Positions 54,575 to 63,920 of a stretch of 64,000 nt of DNA are shown in pieces (position 1 is the stretch's first letter; each line of letters opens with the position of its first letter). The stretch is from Verrucomicrobiia bacterium (GTDB lineage Bacteria > Verrucomicrobiota > Verrucomicrobiia > Limisphaerales > UBA9464). A program made the position numbers and the translations under genes. The stretch covers positions 143,872 through 207,871 of the forward strand of contig JAHCBB010000007.1 of assembly GCA_019634635.1 (NCBI GenBank). The letters are read 5' to 3'. The notes below the pieces were generated by a model. The model searched no databases. It saw nothing but the letters and a program-made list of their open reading frames with translations, and was not told the origin of the DNA.

Positions 54575-54709
54575 GTTTGCCTCGCCCATGATACGCGCAA
54601 GCCGTCCCTGCGGCAGCGTGGGGGGTGGACCGCGACTTCACGGGCGAACCTATGAAGCCGGGTGCCGGCAAGATGGCCACGCGGACGGCGCCGGTGCCCC
54701 GACGGGTGG

Positions 54710-55231
54710 TCATCCTCCGGCCGCCTTCTCCACCTCCAGGGCACGGGTCAATTCCTGGAACTTGGGGACGTTGCGCGGGTCCAGCGCCATGAGGAACCGG
54801 TGGGCGTCAAGGCAGGCGTCGCGGACCTCGTCGCGGCTCTGGGAACCTGGCGCCAATTCGACCGCGGGCATGGTGGGCCCGGCAGAGGTCTGGCCTTCCA
54901 GCACGTTGACCCGCGGCAGGACCCCCAGGTTGTCGAGCAGGTCGCGGACGCGCTCGTTCGGATTGACGAGGACAAACTCGGGACAACCGGGGGGCGGGGC
55001 CACGGCCGGGTTGGGTCCCGTGGCGAGGGCAGCCAGGACGCCGGAGAAGGTGCTGTCCATCAGCTTGCATTCGGTCAGATCGAGGCACACCTGACGGATG
55101 CCCTGGGATTCCAGACGCCCGACGAGTTGCTTGAAATCGCGGGCCCGCTCGGCACCGGCACGCCCGACGCAGCGGATGAACGCCGTGGGGGGCTCCACCA
55201 ACACAAGAATTCTGGAGTTCGCCGTGTTCAC
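54710..55231 (-). CDS. STAS-domain protein (anti-sigma factor antagonist-like)
   Basis: About 173 aa from the GTG at 55231. The STAS fold is visible in ILVLVEPPTAFIRCVGRAGA, then IRQVCLDLTECKLMDSTFSG, then VLAALATG. The Ser/Thr in DSTFSG is where partner kinases phosphorylate such proteins. The helical C-terminus is typical of verrucomicrobial STAS proteins. It could release a sigma factor or act as a membrane-protein regulator. A longer frame upstream reads through low-complexity sequence and was rejected. Confidence 0.68.
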   Translation of the reverse strand: MNTANSRILVLVEPPTAFIRCVGRAGAERARDFKQLVGRLESQGIRQVCLDLTECKLMDSTFSGVLAALATGPNPAVAPPPGCPEFVLVNPNERVRDLLDNLGVLPRVNVLEGQTSAGPTMPAVELAPGSQSRDEVRDACLDAHRFLMALDPRNVPKFQELTRALEVEKAAGG

Positions 55232-55307
55232 CTCGGCATCAACGTCCGCCGCCTTCCGGGGAAGGTCAAGACGGCGGGGATGCCGCCTGAACCGAGCGGT
55301 CCGGTGT

Positions 55308-55787
55308 TCACGGGGTGACGGCGAGGCGCTCGTCGGCGGTGGCGGCGTCCATGAGCACGCCCTGTTCCTTGTACGCCCGCAGCACGAAGTGGGTGGCGGT
55401 CGAGAGCACGCCCTGAACGGTGGCCAGTTTTTCGGAGACAAACGTCGCCACCTCGCGGAGCGACGCGCCCTCGACCTCGACCAGCAGATCGTAGCCACCG
55501 GACATCAGATGACAGGAGCGAACCTCCGCGTGACGGGCGATGCGGTCGGCGAGCTTGTCGAATCCCCCGCCGCGCTCGGGCGTGATGCGCACCTCGATGA
55601 TGGCGCGGACGAGGTCGCGTCCCAGCTTCTCTTCGTTCAGCACGGCGCGGTAGCCCAGGATGAGGCCTTCCTGTTCCGCCGCACGGATGCGCGAACGGAT
55701 CTCGGCCTCGGTGACGCCAAGCATGGCGGCAAGGCGGGGTGTGGCCTTGGAGGCATCGGACGCGAGGAGCTTGAGCAGCGGATCCAT
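55308..55787 (-). CDS. Lrp/AsnC family transcriptional regulator
   Basis: A 159-aa protein with an N-terminal winged-helix (LLKLLASDASKATPRLAAML, then GVTEAEIRSRIRAAEQEGLI) and a C-terminal ligand-binding RAM domain (IIEVRITPERGGGFDKLADR, then VRSCHLMSGGYDLLVEVEGA). Such regulators respond to amino acids. The conserved G in the SGGYD loop of the effector site is present. I chose the ATG at 55787; the open frame upstream is low-complexity and unlikely. No target genes can be named. Confidence 0.82.
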   Translation of the reverse strand: MDPLLKLLASDASKATPRLAAMLGVTEAEIRSRIRAAEQEGLILGYRAVLNEEKLGRDLVRAIIEVRITPERGGGFDKLADRIARHAEVRSCHLMSGGYDLLVEVEGASLREVATFVSEKLATVQGVLSTATHFVLRAYKEQGVLMDAATADERLAVTP

Positions 55788-56607
55788 CGGCCCGGAATAC
55801 AACGGCGGGGCGTCCCGGCGAGGAAGGAATTTTTCGGGCGCCCCTTTCCCATCTGTAATCCGGCGGAAACAGGGCGGTAAGCCGGGGTGCGTCCATTGCT
55901 GGTGTTGAGAGTGGATGTGCCCAGGCGCCGCCGCTCTTGCAGGAAACCGACAATGCACACCGGACCGCATTCCGAGCTGGATCCCTCGAGGGATTCCGAA
56001 GAAGCCCACGGGCTTCGACGGGTCCCCGGGGTCACCGAGGAGGCACTGGATGCCCTCCGGTACACCGGTGTGCTCGGCGGCCGGGTGGCTGCGGAGGCCG
56101 CGGTGGCCGTCGAATCCTGCAGGTGCGTGACCGATTTTGGCGCCGGTCGCTCCGATGCTGTTCCCGGTTCGGGTTGTCGTTGATGGGAGCGGCGGCGGAT
56201 TTCTGCGGGTGCCTCGTGTGTTGGAGCCGGGGCAGCGGCAGGTGCGACCGGCGTCTCGGTCCGGTCCGGGGCGCTCCCGAACGATTTGCCGGAAGCCATC
56301 AACCCAAGTCTCCCATGAACCCAATTCGAATTGTGGCCCGCGGACTGGTCTCCGGCCGCCTGCACCTGACCCCGGAATTGCTGGCCGCCCTGCGCGACGC
56401 GGCCGGTTCCGGGCCTGTCGCCGCAGCGGCGGGTTCCCCCGAAGCCGCGGACGGACTGGCGCCGGCAGCGGCGCCGTGGGGGCGCCGGGTTTCCGTGCTG
56501 ACATTGCCTCCACGGCGACGCTGCACCACGACCTGCGGTCCGTTGCCGGAGCCTGAGGGGCCCCCGTCCCTTTGACTTCAAGGGCGCCCTCCCTACCCTG
56601 CCCGGCC
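55788..56607. other. Gene-poor stretch upstream of hisD
   Basis: 820 bp with no gene I can firmly support. It contains only short frames of low-complexity, Ala/Arg/Pro/Gly-rich translation on both strands, one of which (56315-56575) is listed separately at low confidence. It may hold the divergent promoters for the Lrp gene and hisD. I saw no riboswitch, tRNA or repeat in it. Confidence 0.4.
56315..56575 (+). CDS. Small hypothetical protein, low confidence
   Basis: An 86-aa frame that starts MNPIRIVARGLVSGRLHLTP and then becomes Ala/Gly/Pro-rich. The first 30 residues look protein-like; the rest could be by-chance coding in GC-rich DNA. It ends 32 nt before hisD. No domain is recognised, and no Shine-Dalgarno precedes it. 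Confidence 0.25.
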   Translation: MNPIRIVARGLVSGRLHLTPELLAALRDAAGSGPVAAAAGSPEAADGLAPAAAPWGRRVSVLTLPPRRRCTTTCGPLPEPEGPPSL

Positions 56608-57903
56608 ATGCGCATTGTCCGCCATGCCGACCCGGGGTTTGCCGAACAGATCGAGGCCTGCGCCTCGGCCTCCAGCCTCTTTGATCCCGGAATCGAGGAG
56701 CGAACGCGTGCCATCGTGGAAGCCGTCCGCACGGCCGGAGATCAGGCGTTGACGGAGCTGACGGCACGTTTTGATGGCGCGCCGCTGCGCCCGGACCAGT
56801 TTGCGGTGACCACCGCGGAACTGATGCACGCGTCCCTGGCGGCAACGAAACCGCTGCGCGCGGCGGTGACGGAGGCCCATCGCAACATCGCCGCCTTTGC
56901 CCGGCGCTCGCTGCGGCGGGGATGGGCCGCCGCCAATTCGCACGGAGCCCGAGTCGGCGAGAAGTTCGATCCCTTCAGCCGGGTGGGCCTCTACATCCCG
57001 GGCGGCACCGCGCCGCTGGTCTCCACGGCCCTCATGACGATCACCCTCGCCCGGGTCGCCGGATGCCCGGAAATCGTGGTGTGCACTCCGTCCGGACGCG
57101 ACGGCACGGTGAACGCCGCGCTGCTGTATGCCGCGAACTTCGCCGGGGCCACGGAGATCCATCGGATCGGTGGCGCGCAGGCCATCGCGGCGATGGCGTT
57201 CGGAACCTCAACGGTCCGCCGGGTGCAGAAGATCTTCGGTCCGGGCAACGCGTATGTCGTTGCCGCGAAGCGGTTGTTGTTCGGCCATGTCGCCGTGGAT
57301 CTTCTGCCGGGCCCCAGCGAGGTGTTGGTGCTGGCGGACGACGGCGCCGATCCGCGATTCATCGCTGCGGACCTGCTGGCGCAGGCGGAGCACGGGTCGG
57401 GACAGGAACGCGTGTGGCTGGTGACCCCCTCGGGGCGCCTGCTGCGCGCGGTGGACCGCGAGGTGCGCCGGCAACTCCCCTCGCTGTCGCGTCACGAGTT
57501 CATCGCGAAGGCGCTGGAGGCCAACGGCTGGCTGATCCAGGTGAAGGATCTGGATTCCGGAGTTGCGCTGGTGAACCGGCTCGCGCCGGAACATTGCGAA
57601 GTGATGGTGCGCGGGGCGCGCCGTATCGCGGAGCGCATCACCACCGCCGGGGCCCTCTTCCTCGGGCCGGATTCGCCGACCGTCCTCGGCGACTATGTGG
57701 CCGGTCCCAGCCACACGCTGCCGACGGGCGGCGCCGGACGATCCTTTGCCGGACTGACCGTGGACCAGTTCCAGCGCCGGACCAGCGTGGTGGAGTACCG
57801 GCGTCCGGAATTGCGCAAGGCCCTGAGGGCCGTCCGGGAATTCGCCGCCATGGAGGGACTCGATGCCCATGGCCGGTCGGCGGCGATCCGCCTGGAAGAC
57901 TGA
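56608..57903 (+). CDS. hisD: Histidinol dehydrogenase HisD
   Basis: A 431-aa enzyme that performs the last two steps of histidine biosynthesis, oxidising L-histidinol to L-histidine with NAD+ and a zinc ion. Diagnostic segments are GLYIPGGTAPLVSTALM, KIFGPGNAYVVAAKR, LPGPSEVLVLAD, QAEHGSGQER and RLAPEHCEVM. The zinc/substrate residues of QAEHGS and the catalytic PEH are all present. Length fits the family. The ATG at 56608 is the natural start (MRIVRHADP). The other histidine genes are not in the window. Confidence 0.95.
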   Translation: MRIVRHADPGFAEQIEACASASSLFDPGIEERTRAIVEAVRTAGDQALTELTARFDGAPLRPDQFAVTTAELMHASLAATKPLRAAVTEAHRNIAAFARRSLRRGWAAANSHGARVGEKFDPFSRVGLYIPGGTAPLVSTALMTITLARVAGCPEIVVCTPSGRDGTVNAALLYAANFAGATEIHRIGGAQAIAAMAFGTSTVRRVQKIFGPGNAYVVAAKRLLFGHVAVDLLPGPSEVLVLADDGADPRFIAADLLAQAEHGSGQERVWLVTPSGRLLRAVDREVRRQLPSLSRHEFIAKALEANGWLIQVKDLDSGVALVNRLAPEHCEVMVRGARRIAERITTAGALFLGPDSPTVLGDYVAGPSHTLPTGGAGRSFAGLTVDQFQRRTSVVEYRRPELRKALRAVREFAAMEGLDAHGRSAAIRLED

Positions 57904-58002
57904 ACGGGCGCAGGGCATCGGGTCCGTGAGCAACGCGCCGTTGCCAAGCCCCGTCCGGGATTTCAGGCTGGCCTGTCACCGCGAGGTTCCCGCGGTCAGC
58001 AC

Positions 58003-58833
58003 ATGAGCGACTACCGAGTCCAGTTCGAGGTCTTTGAGGGCCCGCTCGACCTGCTGCTTCACCTGGTGAAGAAGCAGGAGGTGGACATCTATCAGGTCAA
58101 CCTCACGCGCATCGCGACCGAGTTCGTGGCCTATCTGGAGCAGATTCGGAAACTGGATCTGGAGGTCGCCGGGGAGTTCCTGGTCATGGCGGCCACCCTC
58201 ATCTACATCAAGAGCCGTGAACTGCTGCCCCGGGAGCAGCAGGTGACGGCCGAGGGGGAGGACGCCGACGAGGAGGATCCGCGCCACGAACTGATCCGTC
58301 GGCTGGTCGAGTACCGGAAGTTCAAGGACGCCGCCGCACAGCTTCAGTCGCGCGAAGAAGGGATGGAGTCCATTTATGAGCGGCGCCCGGGCCGGGCGGA
58401 CTTCGGGGACCTCCCGGCTGTGCCGGGCCGGACGGTTTCCGTCTTCGAGCTGGTGGGTGCGGTCCGCGAGATCCTCAAGCGCCTTCAGGCAGCGGGTCCC
58501 GCCCAGGAAGTGGCTGGTGAGCGGTGGACGGTGACGGAGAAGATGGAGACCTTGCGCGCGCTCGTTACGGAGCGGGGGCGGGTCCGGTTTGGGGAGTTGT
58601 TTGCCGCGGCCACCTCACGAACCGAAGTCGTGTGCATCTTCCTTGCACTCCTGGAGCTCTCAAGGATGAACGTTTTGGGCCTCGTCCAGGACGGGGACTT
58701 CGGTGAGATTGATGTGTTCGCGGCCCCTCAGGATCTTGTACCCCCGCCGCCGCCAACTCCCGGCACCGATGTCCATGGCCATCCCGAGGCCAATCCGATC
58801 GCCGCCGCGGCGGTTGGTCCGCAGATCGCCTGA
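58003..58833 (+). CDS. scpA: Segregation and condensation protein A
   Basis: A 276-aa kleisin subunit that bridges the SMC heads and ScpB in chromosome condensation. The N-terminus (YRVQFEVFEGPLDLLLHLVK, then KQEVDIYQVNLTRI) is diagnostic. An acidic linker and a C-terminal winged helix (LRALVTERGRVRFGELFAAA) follow. The scpB start lies 22 nt after the stop, so the two are in one operon. The order scpA-scpB is the usual one. Confidence 0.92.
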   Translation: MSDYRVQFEVFEGPLDLLLHLVKKQEVDIYQVNLTRIATEFVAYLEQIRKLDLEVAGEFLVMAATLIYIKSRELLPREQQVTAEGEDADEEDPRHELIRRLVEYRKFKDAAAQLQSREEGMESIYERRPGRADFGDLPAVPGRTVSVFELVGAVREILKRLQAAGPAQEVAGERWTVTEKMETLRALVTERGRVRFGELFAAATSRTEVVCIFLALLELSRMNVLGLVQDGDFGEIDVFAAPQDLVPPPPPTPGTDVHGHPEANPIAAAAVGPQIA

Positions 58834-58855
58834 ATCCGCTTTTCCCGTCCCCCGC

Positions 58856-59602
58856 ATGGAACTCAAATTGATCCTGGAATCCCTGCTCTTCAGCGCGCCG
58901 AAGCCCCTGTCGGTCAGCGAGCTTCGCGAAGTGCTCGTGAAGGCCGCCACGGAGGGTGAGCCTGCTCCGGAGACCGCGGGCTTTCGAAAGGTCCCGGGAG
59001 CGGAGATTGAAGGGGCGCTGGAAGTCCTGGCTGCGGAACATGCGGCCTCCGGCCGCAGTTACCGTTTGGTGTGCATCGCGGGGGCCTGGCAGTTCGTGAC
59101 CCAGCCGGAATACTCCCCATGGCTGCGGGCGTTTGTGGGGGCCAAAGCCCGTCCCACCCGCCTCTCGCAGCCGGCGTTGGAGACCCTTGCCGTGATCGCG
59201 TACCGCCAGCCGGTCACCCGGGCCGAGATTGAGCAGATCCGCGGGGTGGCGGTGGACGGTGTCGTCGCCACCCTGAAAGAGCGGGGTTTGATCGAGGAAG
59301 CCGGGCGGGCCGAGGTGGTGGGGCGACCCATGCAATACGCCACCACCCGGGCCTTCTTGGAGTATTTCGGCCTCGCCAGCCTTGAGGAACTGCCGGCCGC
59401 CGATGAGTTGCGGCGGATCCCGGTCCAGAGACCCGAGGCGCTCGTGACGGCGGAAGCCGGAGGGACCGAGCCGGTGGAGCAGATGAGCCTGGAACTGGCG
59501 GATCCCGAGGCCGCCGGGGGGGCCGCGGCCGCGACTCCTGCGACTCCTGCGGCAAGTGTTGGGACGGATGAACCCGTCGTTCCGTCTGCAACTTCCGCCT
59601 GA
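58856..59602 (+). CDS. scpB: Segregation and condensation protein B
   Basis: A 248-aa protein with two winged-helix domains (LESLLFSAPKPLSVSELREV and LSQPALETLAVIAYRQPVTR, then AEIEQIRGVAVDGVVATLKE). The ETLAVIAYRQPVTRAEIEQI segment is a family hallmark. It forms a dimer that binds ScpA. The C-terminal ~50 residues are Ala/Pro-rich and disordered. The ATG at 58856 is the start that places the first winged helix at the N-terminus. Confidence 0.92.
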   Translation: MELKLILESLLFSAPKPLSVSELREVLVKAATEGEPAPETAGFRKVPGAEIEGALEVLAAEHAASGRSYRLVCIAGAWQFVTQPEYSPWLRAFVGAKARPTRLSQPALETLAVIAYRQPVTRAEIEQIRGVAVDGVVATLKERGLIEEAGRAEVVGRPMQYATTRAFLEYFGLASLEELPAADELRRIPVQRPEALVTAEAGGTEPVEQMSLELADPEAAGGAAAATPATPAASVGTDEPVVPSATSA

Positions 59603-59726
59603 GGCGGCGGAGTTCCAAGACGGCCAGACCCCCGGGCGGGAGCCGGCGGGTCATGCCGCGGCACCAGTCCTTCACCTCTCCGTTGCCGGCCTGTAACCTT
59701 TTCGACGCCATTTGGTCATCCCAGCC

Positions 59727-61721
59727 ATGACCCGTGTCGTTGCCCTGATCACTGCAATGGTTGCCGCCTGCGGCAGTGCTTCTTCCGACCTGCCGCGGAC
59801 AACCGACGATCTTTATCGCCTGGACCGGATTTGGAGGGTGACGCTTTCCGTGAGTCCGGAGGCTTGGGAGGGCCTTCAACCGGAGGCGCCGGCAGGGGGA
59901 GGCTTTCCGTTTGGAGGGCCCGGGGGTCCGCCGGGAGGATCCAGGTTCGGTGGGGGTCCGGATGCTCCAAGGGGTCCGGGGGGATTTGGCCCGGGCAATT
60001 TCCTCGCCATGGGCGTCATGATGGCGCTCGACGGCGATCGGAACGGCGCGTTGTCGCGTGACGAATTCACCGGCGGCTTTGGCAGGTGGTTTGCGGAGTG
60101 GGATGCCGCCGGCACGGGGTCGGTGGGGACGGATCAGGTTCGTGAGGGACTGACCCGGGTGCTTTCTCCGCCACCCCCGGGAGGTGACGTGGTGCGTGGG
60201 TCGGGACCCGTTGCGGGCGCCGGTCCGGGCGGCCCTGGGTTCGGCCTCCAGGGGCAGGAGGGGCAGCGCAATGGATTGAGCGCAGCGCTGGGGCTCCATT
60301 TTGACTACGTGAAGGCGGATCTCACCTTCGACGGGGTTCCCTTCCGCGACGTCGCGGTGCGGTACAAGGGCAACGGCACGTTCATGGACGCGCGGAACAC
60401 CGACAAGAAGTCGTTCAAGGTGGATCTGAACGAGTTTGTGAAGGGGCAAAAGCTCGCCGGCATCTCGAAACTCAATCTCCACAACAACATCACCGATGTG
60501 GCGTCGCTGCATGAGCCGCTGGCCTATGAGCTGTATCGCGCGGCCGGAGTTCCAGCGCCCCGGACCGCCTACGCGCGCGTCTCACTGGACGTCCCGGGGA
60601 GCCATACCAACCGGCTCCTGGGCCTGTATTCCCTGGTTGAGAATCCCGACAGCAACTGGGCCGACGCGAACTTCGGTACCCGGAAGGGCGCCATTTTCAA
60701 ACCGGTGACCCGCGAGTTGTTCAAGTTTCAGGGGACCGACTGGTCTGCCTACCGGCAGGCCTATGACCCGAAGACCGACCTGACGCGGAAACAGGAGCAA
60801 CGGGTCTACGACTTTGCCCGACTGATCACCGGGGCCGATGACGCGGAGCTCGCCCGGAGGCTGCCGGAGTTTCTGGATGTGGACGAATTCAGCCGCTTCA
60901 TGGCCGTCACCGTGTGGCTCAGTTCCACCGATTCGATCCTGATGATGGGCCAGAATTTTGTGGTCTACCTGCATCCCACCACCGACCGGTTCCTGTTCGT
61001 GCCCTGGGATCTCGACCGGGCCTTTGGCAACTTCTTCAATCCGTCGCCCGAGCAGCTCAGCATCCGCAATGCATGGGCCGAGGATAACCGCTTCCTTCAG
61101 CGCGTCATGCAGGTGCCGGCGGTCCGTGAGGCCTATCTGGCGCGTCTGGAAGAGTTCCAGAAGACCTTGTTCCAACCGGCGCGGTTCGCCGCGATGGTGG
61201 AGGAAGTTGCCGCCCGGATCCGACCGGTGTTGGCGGAGGAGGATCCCGGAAAGCTGGCAGCGTTTGACCGGTCGGTTGCCGGGCAGATGGCGGGTCCGGA
61301 GGGTCCGGGAGGAGGTGGGTCACCGTTCCGGATGAATGCCAAACCCATCAAGGTCTTTGTGAAGGAGCGGCACGCCGCCGTGGCGGCCCAGTTGACGGGA
61401 GCCTCGGAGGGAACGCCGCTGTTTGGAGGTCCGGGCGGCCCGGGAAGGCCCGGTGGCCGGGGCGGTCCGGGTGCTCCGGGACCCGGAGGCATGCGGCCGT
61501 TTGGTCCGGGCGAAATTTTGGGTCCGGTGGTTTTTGCGGCCGCGGACACCGATCGCGACGGGCGGATGACGGCTGCGGAGTTCGAGGCGCTTGCGGTGCG
61601 CTGGTTTTCCGAATGGGACAAGGAGGGAACGGGATCCTTGAATCCGGAACAGCTGGCGGCCGGACTCACGGTGCTGCTGCCGATGCCGGACTTTGCACGG
61701 CCACCGGCGCGCCCGTTCTGA
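59727..61721 (+). CDS. Exported CotH-kinase-fold protein with EF-hand motifs and a collagen-like segment
   Basis: A 664-aa protein with a signal peptide (VVALITAMVAACGSASS), possibly a lipoprotein since a Cys lies near the cleavage site. EF-hand-like calcium loops appear at the N-terminus (DGDRNGALSRDE, then DAAGTGSVGTDQ) and again at the C-terminus (DTDRDGRMTAAE, then DKEGTGSLNPEQ). The central part is CotH-like: VRYKGNGTFMDARNTDKKSF, then VDLNEFVKGQKLAGISKLNL, then PWDLDRAFGNFF. A Gly/Pro-rich, collagen-like stretch sits between the kinase-like domain and the last EF-hands. CotH proteins phosphorylate spore coat or other extracellular proteins in some bacteria; the substrate here is unknown. 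Confidence 0.75.
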   Translation: MTRVVALITAMVAACGSASSDLPRTTDDLYRLDRIWRVTLSVSPEAWEGLQPEAPAGGGFPFGGPGGPPGGSRFGGGPDAPRGPGGFGPGNFLAMGVMMALDGDRNGALSRDEFTGGFGRWFAEWDAAGTGSVGTDQVREGLTRVLSPPPPGGDVVRGSGPVAGAGPGGPGFGLQGQEGQRNGLSAALGLHFDYVKADLTFDGVPFRDVAVRYKGNGTFMDARNTDKKSFKVDLNEFVKGQKLAGISKLNLHNNITDVASLHEPLAYELYRAAGVPAPRTAYARVSLDVPGSHTNRLLGLYSLVENPDSNWADANFGTRKGAIFKPVTRELFKFQGTDWSAYRQAYDPKTDLTRKQEQRVYDFARLITGADDAELARRLPEFLDVDEFSRFMAVTVWLSSTDSILMMGQNFVVYLHPTTDRFLFVPWDLDRAFGNFFNPSPEQLSIRNAWAEDNRFLQRVMQVPAVREAYLARLEEFQKTLFQPARFAAMVEEVAARIRPVLAEEDPGKLAAFDRSVAGQMAGPEGPGGGGSPFRMNAKPIKVFVKERHAAVAAQLTGASEGTPLFGGPGGPGRPGGRGGPGAPGPGGMRPFGPGEILGPVVFAAADTDRDGRMTAAEFEALAVRWFSEWDKEGTGSLNPEQLAAGLTVLLPMPDFARPPARPF

Positions 61722-61767
61722 TCGCGTCGAAACCACCGGCCCGCGGCGGGTCGCGAACCCACCCCGA

Positions 61768-62553
61768 TTACGCGTCGAGAAACGCCGTCAGCGGGCTGGT
61801 GGGGCTGGCTTCGGGGCCTCCGGTCGCGAGGCCGACCTCGAACGCGGTGCGGCCGGCTTCAACCGCCTGACGAAAGGCGATGGCCATCCGGTTCGGATCC
61901 TGGGCAACCGCGATGGCGGTGTTGACCAGCACCGCGTCGGCGCCGAGTTCCATCGCCTCAGCCGCATGACTGGGAGCGCCAATGCCGGCATCCACCACCA
62001 CCGGCACCGTCGCCTGTTCGATGATGATCCGGATCTGGTCGCGGGTCTGCAGCCCGCGGTGCGATCCGATCGGGGAACCCAGCGGCATCACGGTGGCGGT
62101 GCCCACGTCCTGAAGGCGCCGCGCAAGCACCGGATCCGCATTGATGTACGGGAGGACAACGAACCCCTCCTTCACCAGTTGCCCGGCGGCGAGCAGGGTC
62201 TCGACGGGGTCGGGAAGCAGAAATCTGGGGTCCGGATGGATCTCGAGTTTCACCCATTTCGGCAGCCCGGCGGCGGCGGCAAGGCGCGCAAGGCGGACCG
62301 CTTCAGCCGCATTCATCGCGCCGCTGGTATTGGGCAGCACCAGGTACCTTGCAGGGTCTACAAACTCCAGAATGTTGGCGAACGGATCCCGCTGTCCGGT
62401 CAGGTCGGCACGGCGCAGCGCCACGGTCACCATCCCGGTGCCGCTCGCAGCGAGCGCATCGCGCATGGCCTCGGGTGAGGGGAACTTCCCGGTCCCGAGG
62501 AAGAGACGGGAGTGGAACGGTCGTCCAGCAATGATGAGGGGTCCGGCAGCCAT
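61768..62553 (-). CDS. thiG: Thiazole synthase ThiG
   Basis: A 261-aa TIM-barrel enzyme that builds the thiazole half of thiamine from deoxyxylulose phosphate, dehydroglycine and ThiS-thiocarboxylate. [58 protein letters not shown] and [12 protein letters not shown] are diagnostic. K102 in the KLEI segment is the likely Schiff-base lysine. The ATG at 62553 gives the natural start; the longer frame adds non-family sequence. I saw no other thi genes beside it and no TPP riboswitch signature upstream. Confidence 0.93.
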   Translation of the reverse strand: MAAGPLIIAGRPFHSRLFLGTGKFPSPEAMRDALAASGTGMVTVALRRADLTGQRDPFANILEFVDPARYLVLPNTSGAMNAAEAVRLARLAAAAGLPKWVKLEIHPDPRFLLPDPVETLLAAGQLVKEGFVVLPYINADPVLARRLQDVGTATVMPLGSPIGSHRGLQTRDQIRIIIEQATVPVVVDAGIGAPSHAAEAMELGADAVLVNTAIAVAQDPNRMAIAFRQAVEAGRTAFEVGLATGGPEASPTSPLTAFLDA

Positions 62554-62640
62554 CCAGCGCGGCAGGATGGAACCGGGGGACGTTCTTGTCGAGGCGCCTC
62601 GGGACAAGCGCCGCGGGAAGCAGGTCGTCCGCAGGGCTGG

Positions 62641-62669
62641 AAATGGAAACACCCACCTTCCGGTGGGTG
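62641..62669 (-). terminator. Intrinsic terminator after the lipoprotein gene
   Basis: Read on the reverse strand, an 8-bp stem CACCCACC/GGTGGGTG with a 4-nt GGAA loop (62669-62650) is followed by TTTCCATTT (62649-62641). It sits 25 nt after the stop of the lipoprotein gene. This is a compact GC stem with a T-rich tail, although the T-run is interrupted. Confidence 0.6.
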
Positions 62670-62693
62670 CTTCGTGACAATCGTTGTGGGAAC

Positions 62694-63026
62694 TTAGCGT
62701 CCGGTCTCCAGCATTCCGATGGCCCGGTACGCCTGCTGGGCGGCCTCGTTGTCCCCCATCTCCTCCACCAGCTGGTCCGTCACCTTTTGGCGCAACCGCC
62801 GGTACTCATCCTTGGTTTTCTCGGTGACGCCCGCCTTCACCTCGGCAAGCGCTTCAACCATGGGCTCGTAGTCCTTTTTCGCGAGGGCATCGAGGACCTT
62901 GCTGGCGCCGGGCATCGTGAAGGGCTTGTCGGCATCGGGATCCTTTTCGTCGTTGCTGCAGCCAGCCGCCACAAACGCGAGCATCAGCAGGGCAGCAAGC
63001 CAGCGGGTGATTGGGATGGAGTTCAC
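62694..63026 (-). CDS. Small helical lipoprotein
   Basis: A 110-aa protein with a lipobox (LAFVAAGC, Cys 23) after a hydrophobic leader. It should be cut and lipid-anchored at that Cys. The mature part is short, charged and helical ([20 protein letters not shown]...). No domain is recognised. It ends with a good intrinsic terminator. The pseudopilin-like gene upstream on the same strand is separated by only 21 nt, so both may be one transcript. Confidence 0.7.
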   Translation of the reverse strand: MNSIPITRWLAALLMLAFVAAGCSNDEKDPDADKPFTMPGASKVLDALAKKDYEPMVEALAEVKAGVTEKTKDEYRRLRQKVTDQLVEEMGDNEAAQQAYRAIGMLETGR

Positions 63027-63047
63027 GGAAGGGTGGGGCCTGGGGGG

Positions 63048-63920
63048 TTAGCGTTGGTAGCCCGGCCCGTTCAGCAATTCGTTGGGGCGCGGCTGGATCC
63101 GCTGGTCCAGGAAGTCATTGAACAGCTTGAGCTTGATGAAATTCGCCGTCCCGCCGAACCGGCCGACCATCGCCCCGCCGCCCCGGTCCTGGTTGCGCGC
63201 CGTTCCGGAGTAATTGGCGCCGCCGGCATGGCGCTGGGACACCCCTTCGCCTCCGGTCTCCGGATGATTGCCGCCGTCGTTGAAAAAGAAGCCGTCGGTT
63301 TCGTTCTGTTCCCACAACTGAATGTCGAGCGGCAGGAAGTCGGAGGTTTTGTAGGTCCGGCCGCCAAGATCACGAGCCCTCGGTCCACAGTAGCCGCCGA
63401 TGGTGCCGTTCCAGCAGTACGACGAGAGCTTGACCGGACGGGCCATCCACCACGTCCTCTGCCGCCCGGACCCGCGCAGGGCGACGTCCTTCGGACATTC
63501 CAGAACCTTGGGCGTGGTGAGGAACGGCCCGAGCTGGCCGATGCGGAAGAACAGCACCTGATTGCTGTACTGCGGGGAGTTCTTGTCCCGGCCGGCGGCG
63601 CTGGACGGGGCATTTGGCCCTCCCGGAATGCGCCCGTTGTTCCGGGTGGCGTACAGCCAGCAATCCGGACCGGTCAGGTCCGAACCCCAGCCCGGATGAG
63701 CCAAATAGTCACCGTTGTCGGTCGCGTACATATGGCTCGCCAGCAGGATCTGTTTGACGTTGTTGAGATCCACCGTGTTCTGGGCGCGATCCTTGGCTCG
63801 GCTGAGCGCAGGCAACAGCATGCCGGCCAGGATGGCGATGATGGCGATGACGACGAGCAGCTCAATCAGCGTGAAAGCGCGGCGGCTGCCCTGAGATGGG
63901 GGAAGGCTTGGAGTGTTCAT
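63048..63920 (-). CDS. Pseudopilin-like exported protein (prepilin-type N-terminus)
   Basis: A 290-aa protein with the prepilin motif and helix ([19 protein letters not shown], about residues 16-34), followed by a globular extracytoplasmic part ([20 protein letters not shown]...). The last residues are Pro/Arg-rich. It is a paralogue of the protein at 43777-44526, sharing the processing signal but little beyond it. In PVC bacteria dozens of such genes occur. I chose the ATG at 63920; an in-frame ATG at 63947 adds nine residues. Only 80 bp of upstream DNA is in the window. Confidence 0.75.
   Translation of the reverse strand: MNTPSLPPSQGSRRAFTLIELLVVIAIIAILAGMLLPALSRAKDRAQNTVDLNNVKQILLASHMYATDNGDYLAHPGWGSDLTGPDCWLYATRNNGRIPGGPNAPSSAAGRDKNSPQYSNQVLFFRIGQLGPFLTTPKVLECPKDVALRGSGRQRTWWMARPVKLSSYCWNGTIGGYCGPRARDLGGRTYKTSDFLPLDIQLWEQNETDGFFFNDGGNHPETGGEGVSQRHAGGANYSGTARNQDRGGGAMVGRFGGTANFIKLKLFNDFLDQRIQPRPNELLNGPGYQR

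Noticed and set aside
55887..56183. Open frame in the gene-poor region before hisD
   Set aside because: Low-complexity composition, no domain, no ribosome-binding site, and several competing frames of equal quality.
62554..62693. TPP riboswitch upstream of thiG
   Set aside because: The conserved CTGAGA and ACCTGA-type core is not present. The hairpin there fits a terminator of the lipoprotein gene.
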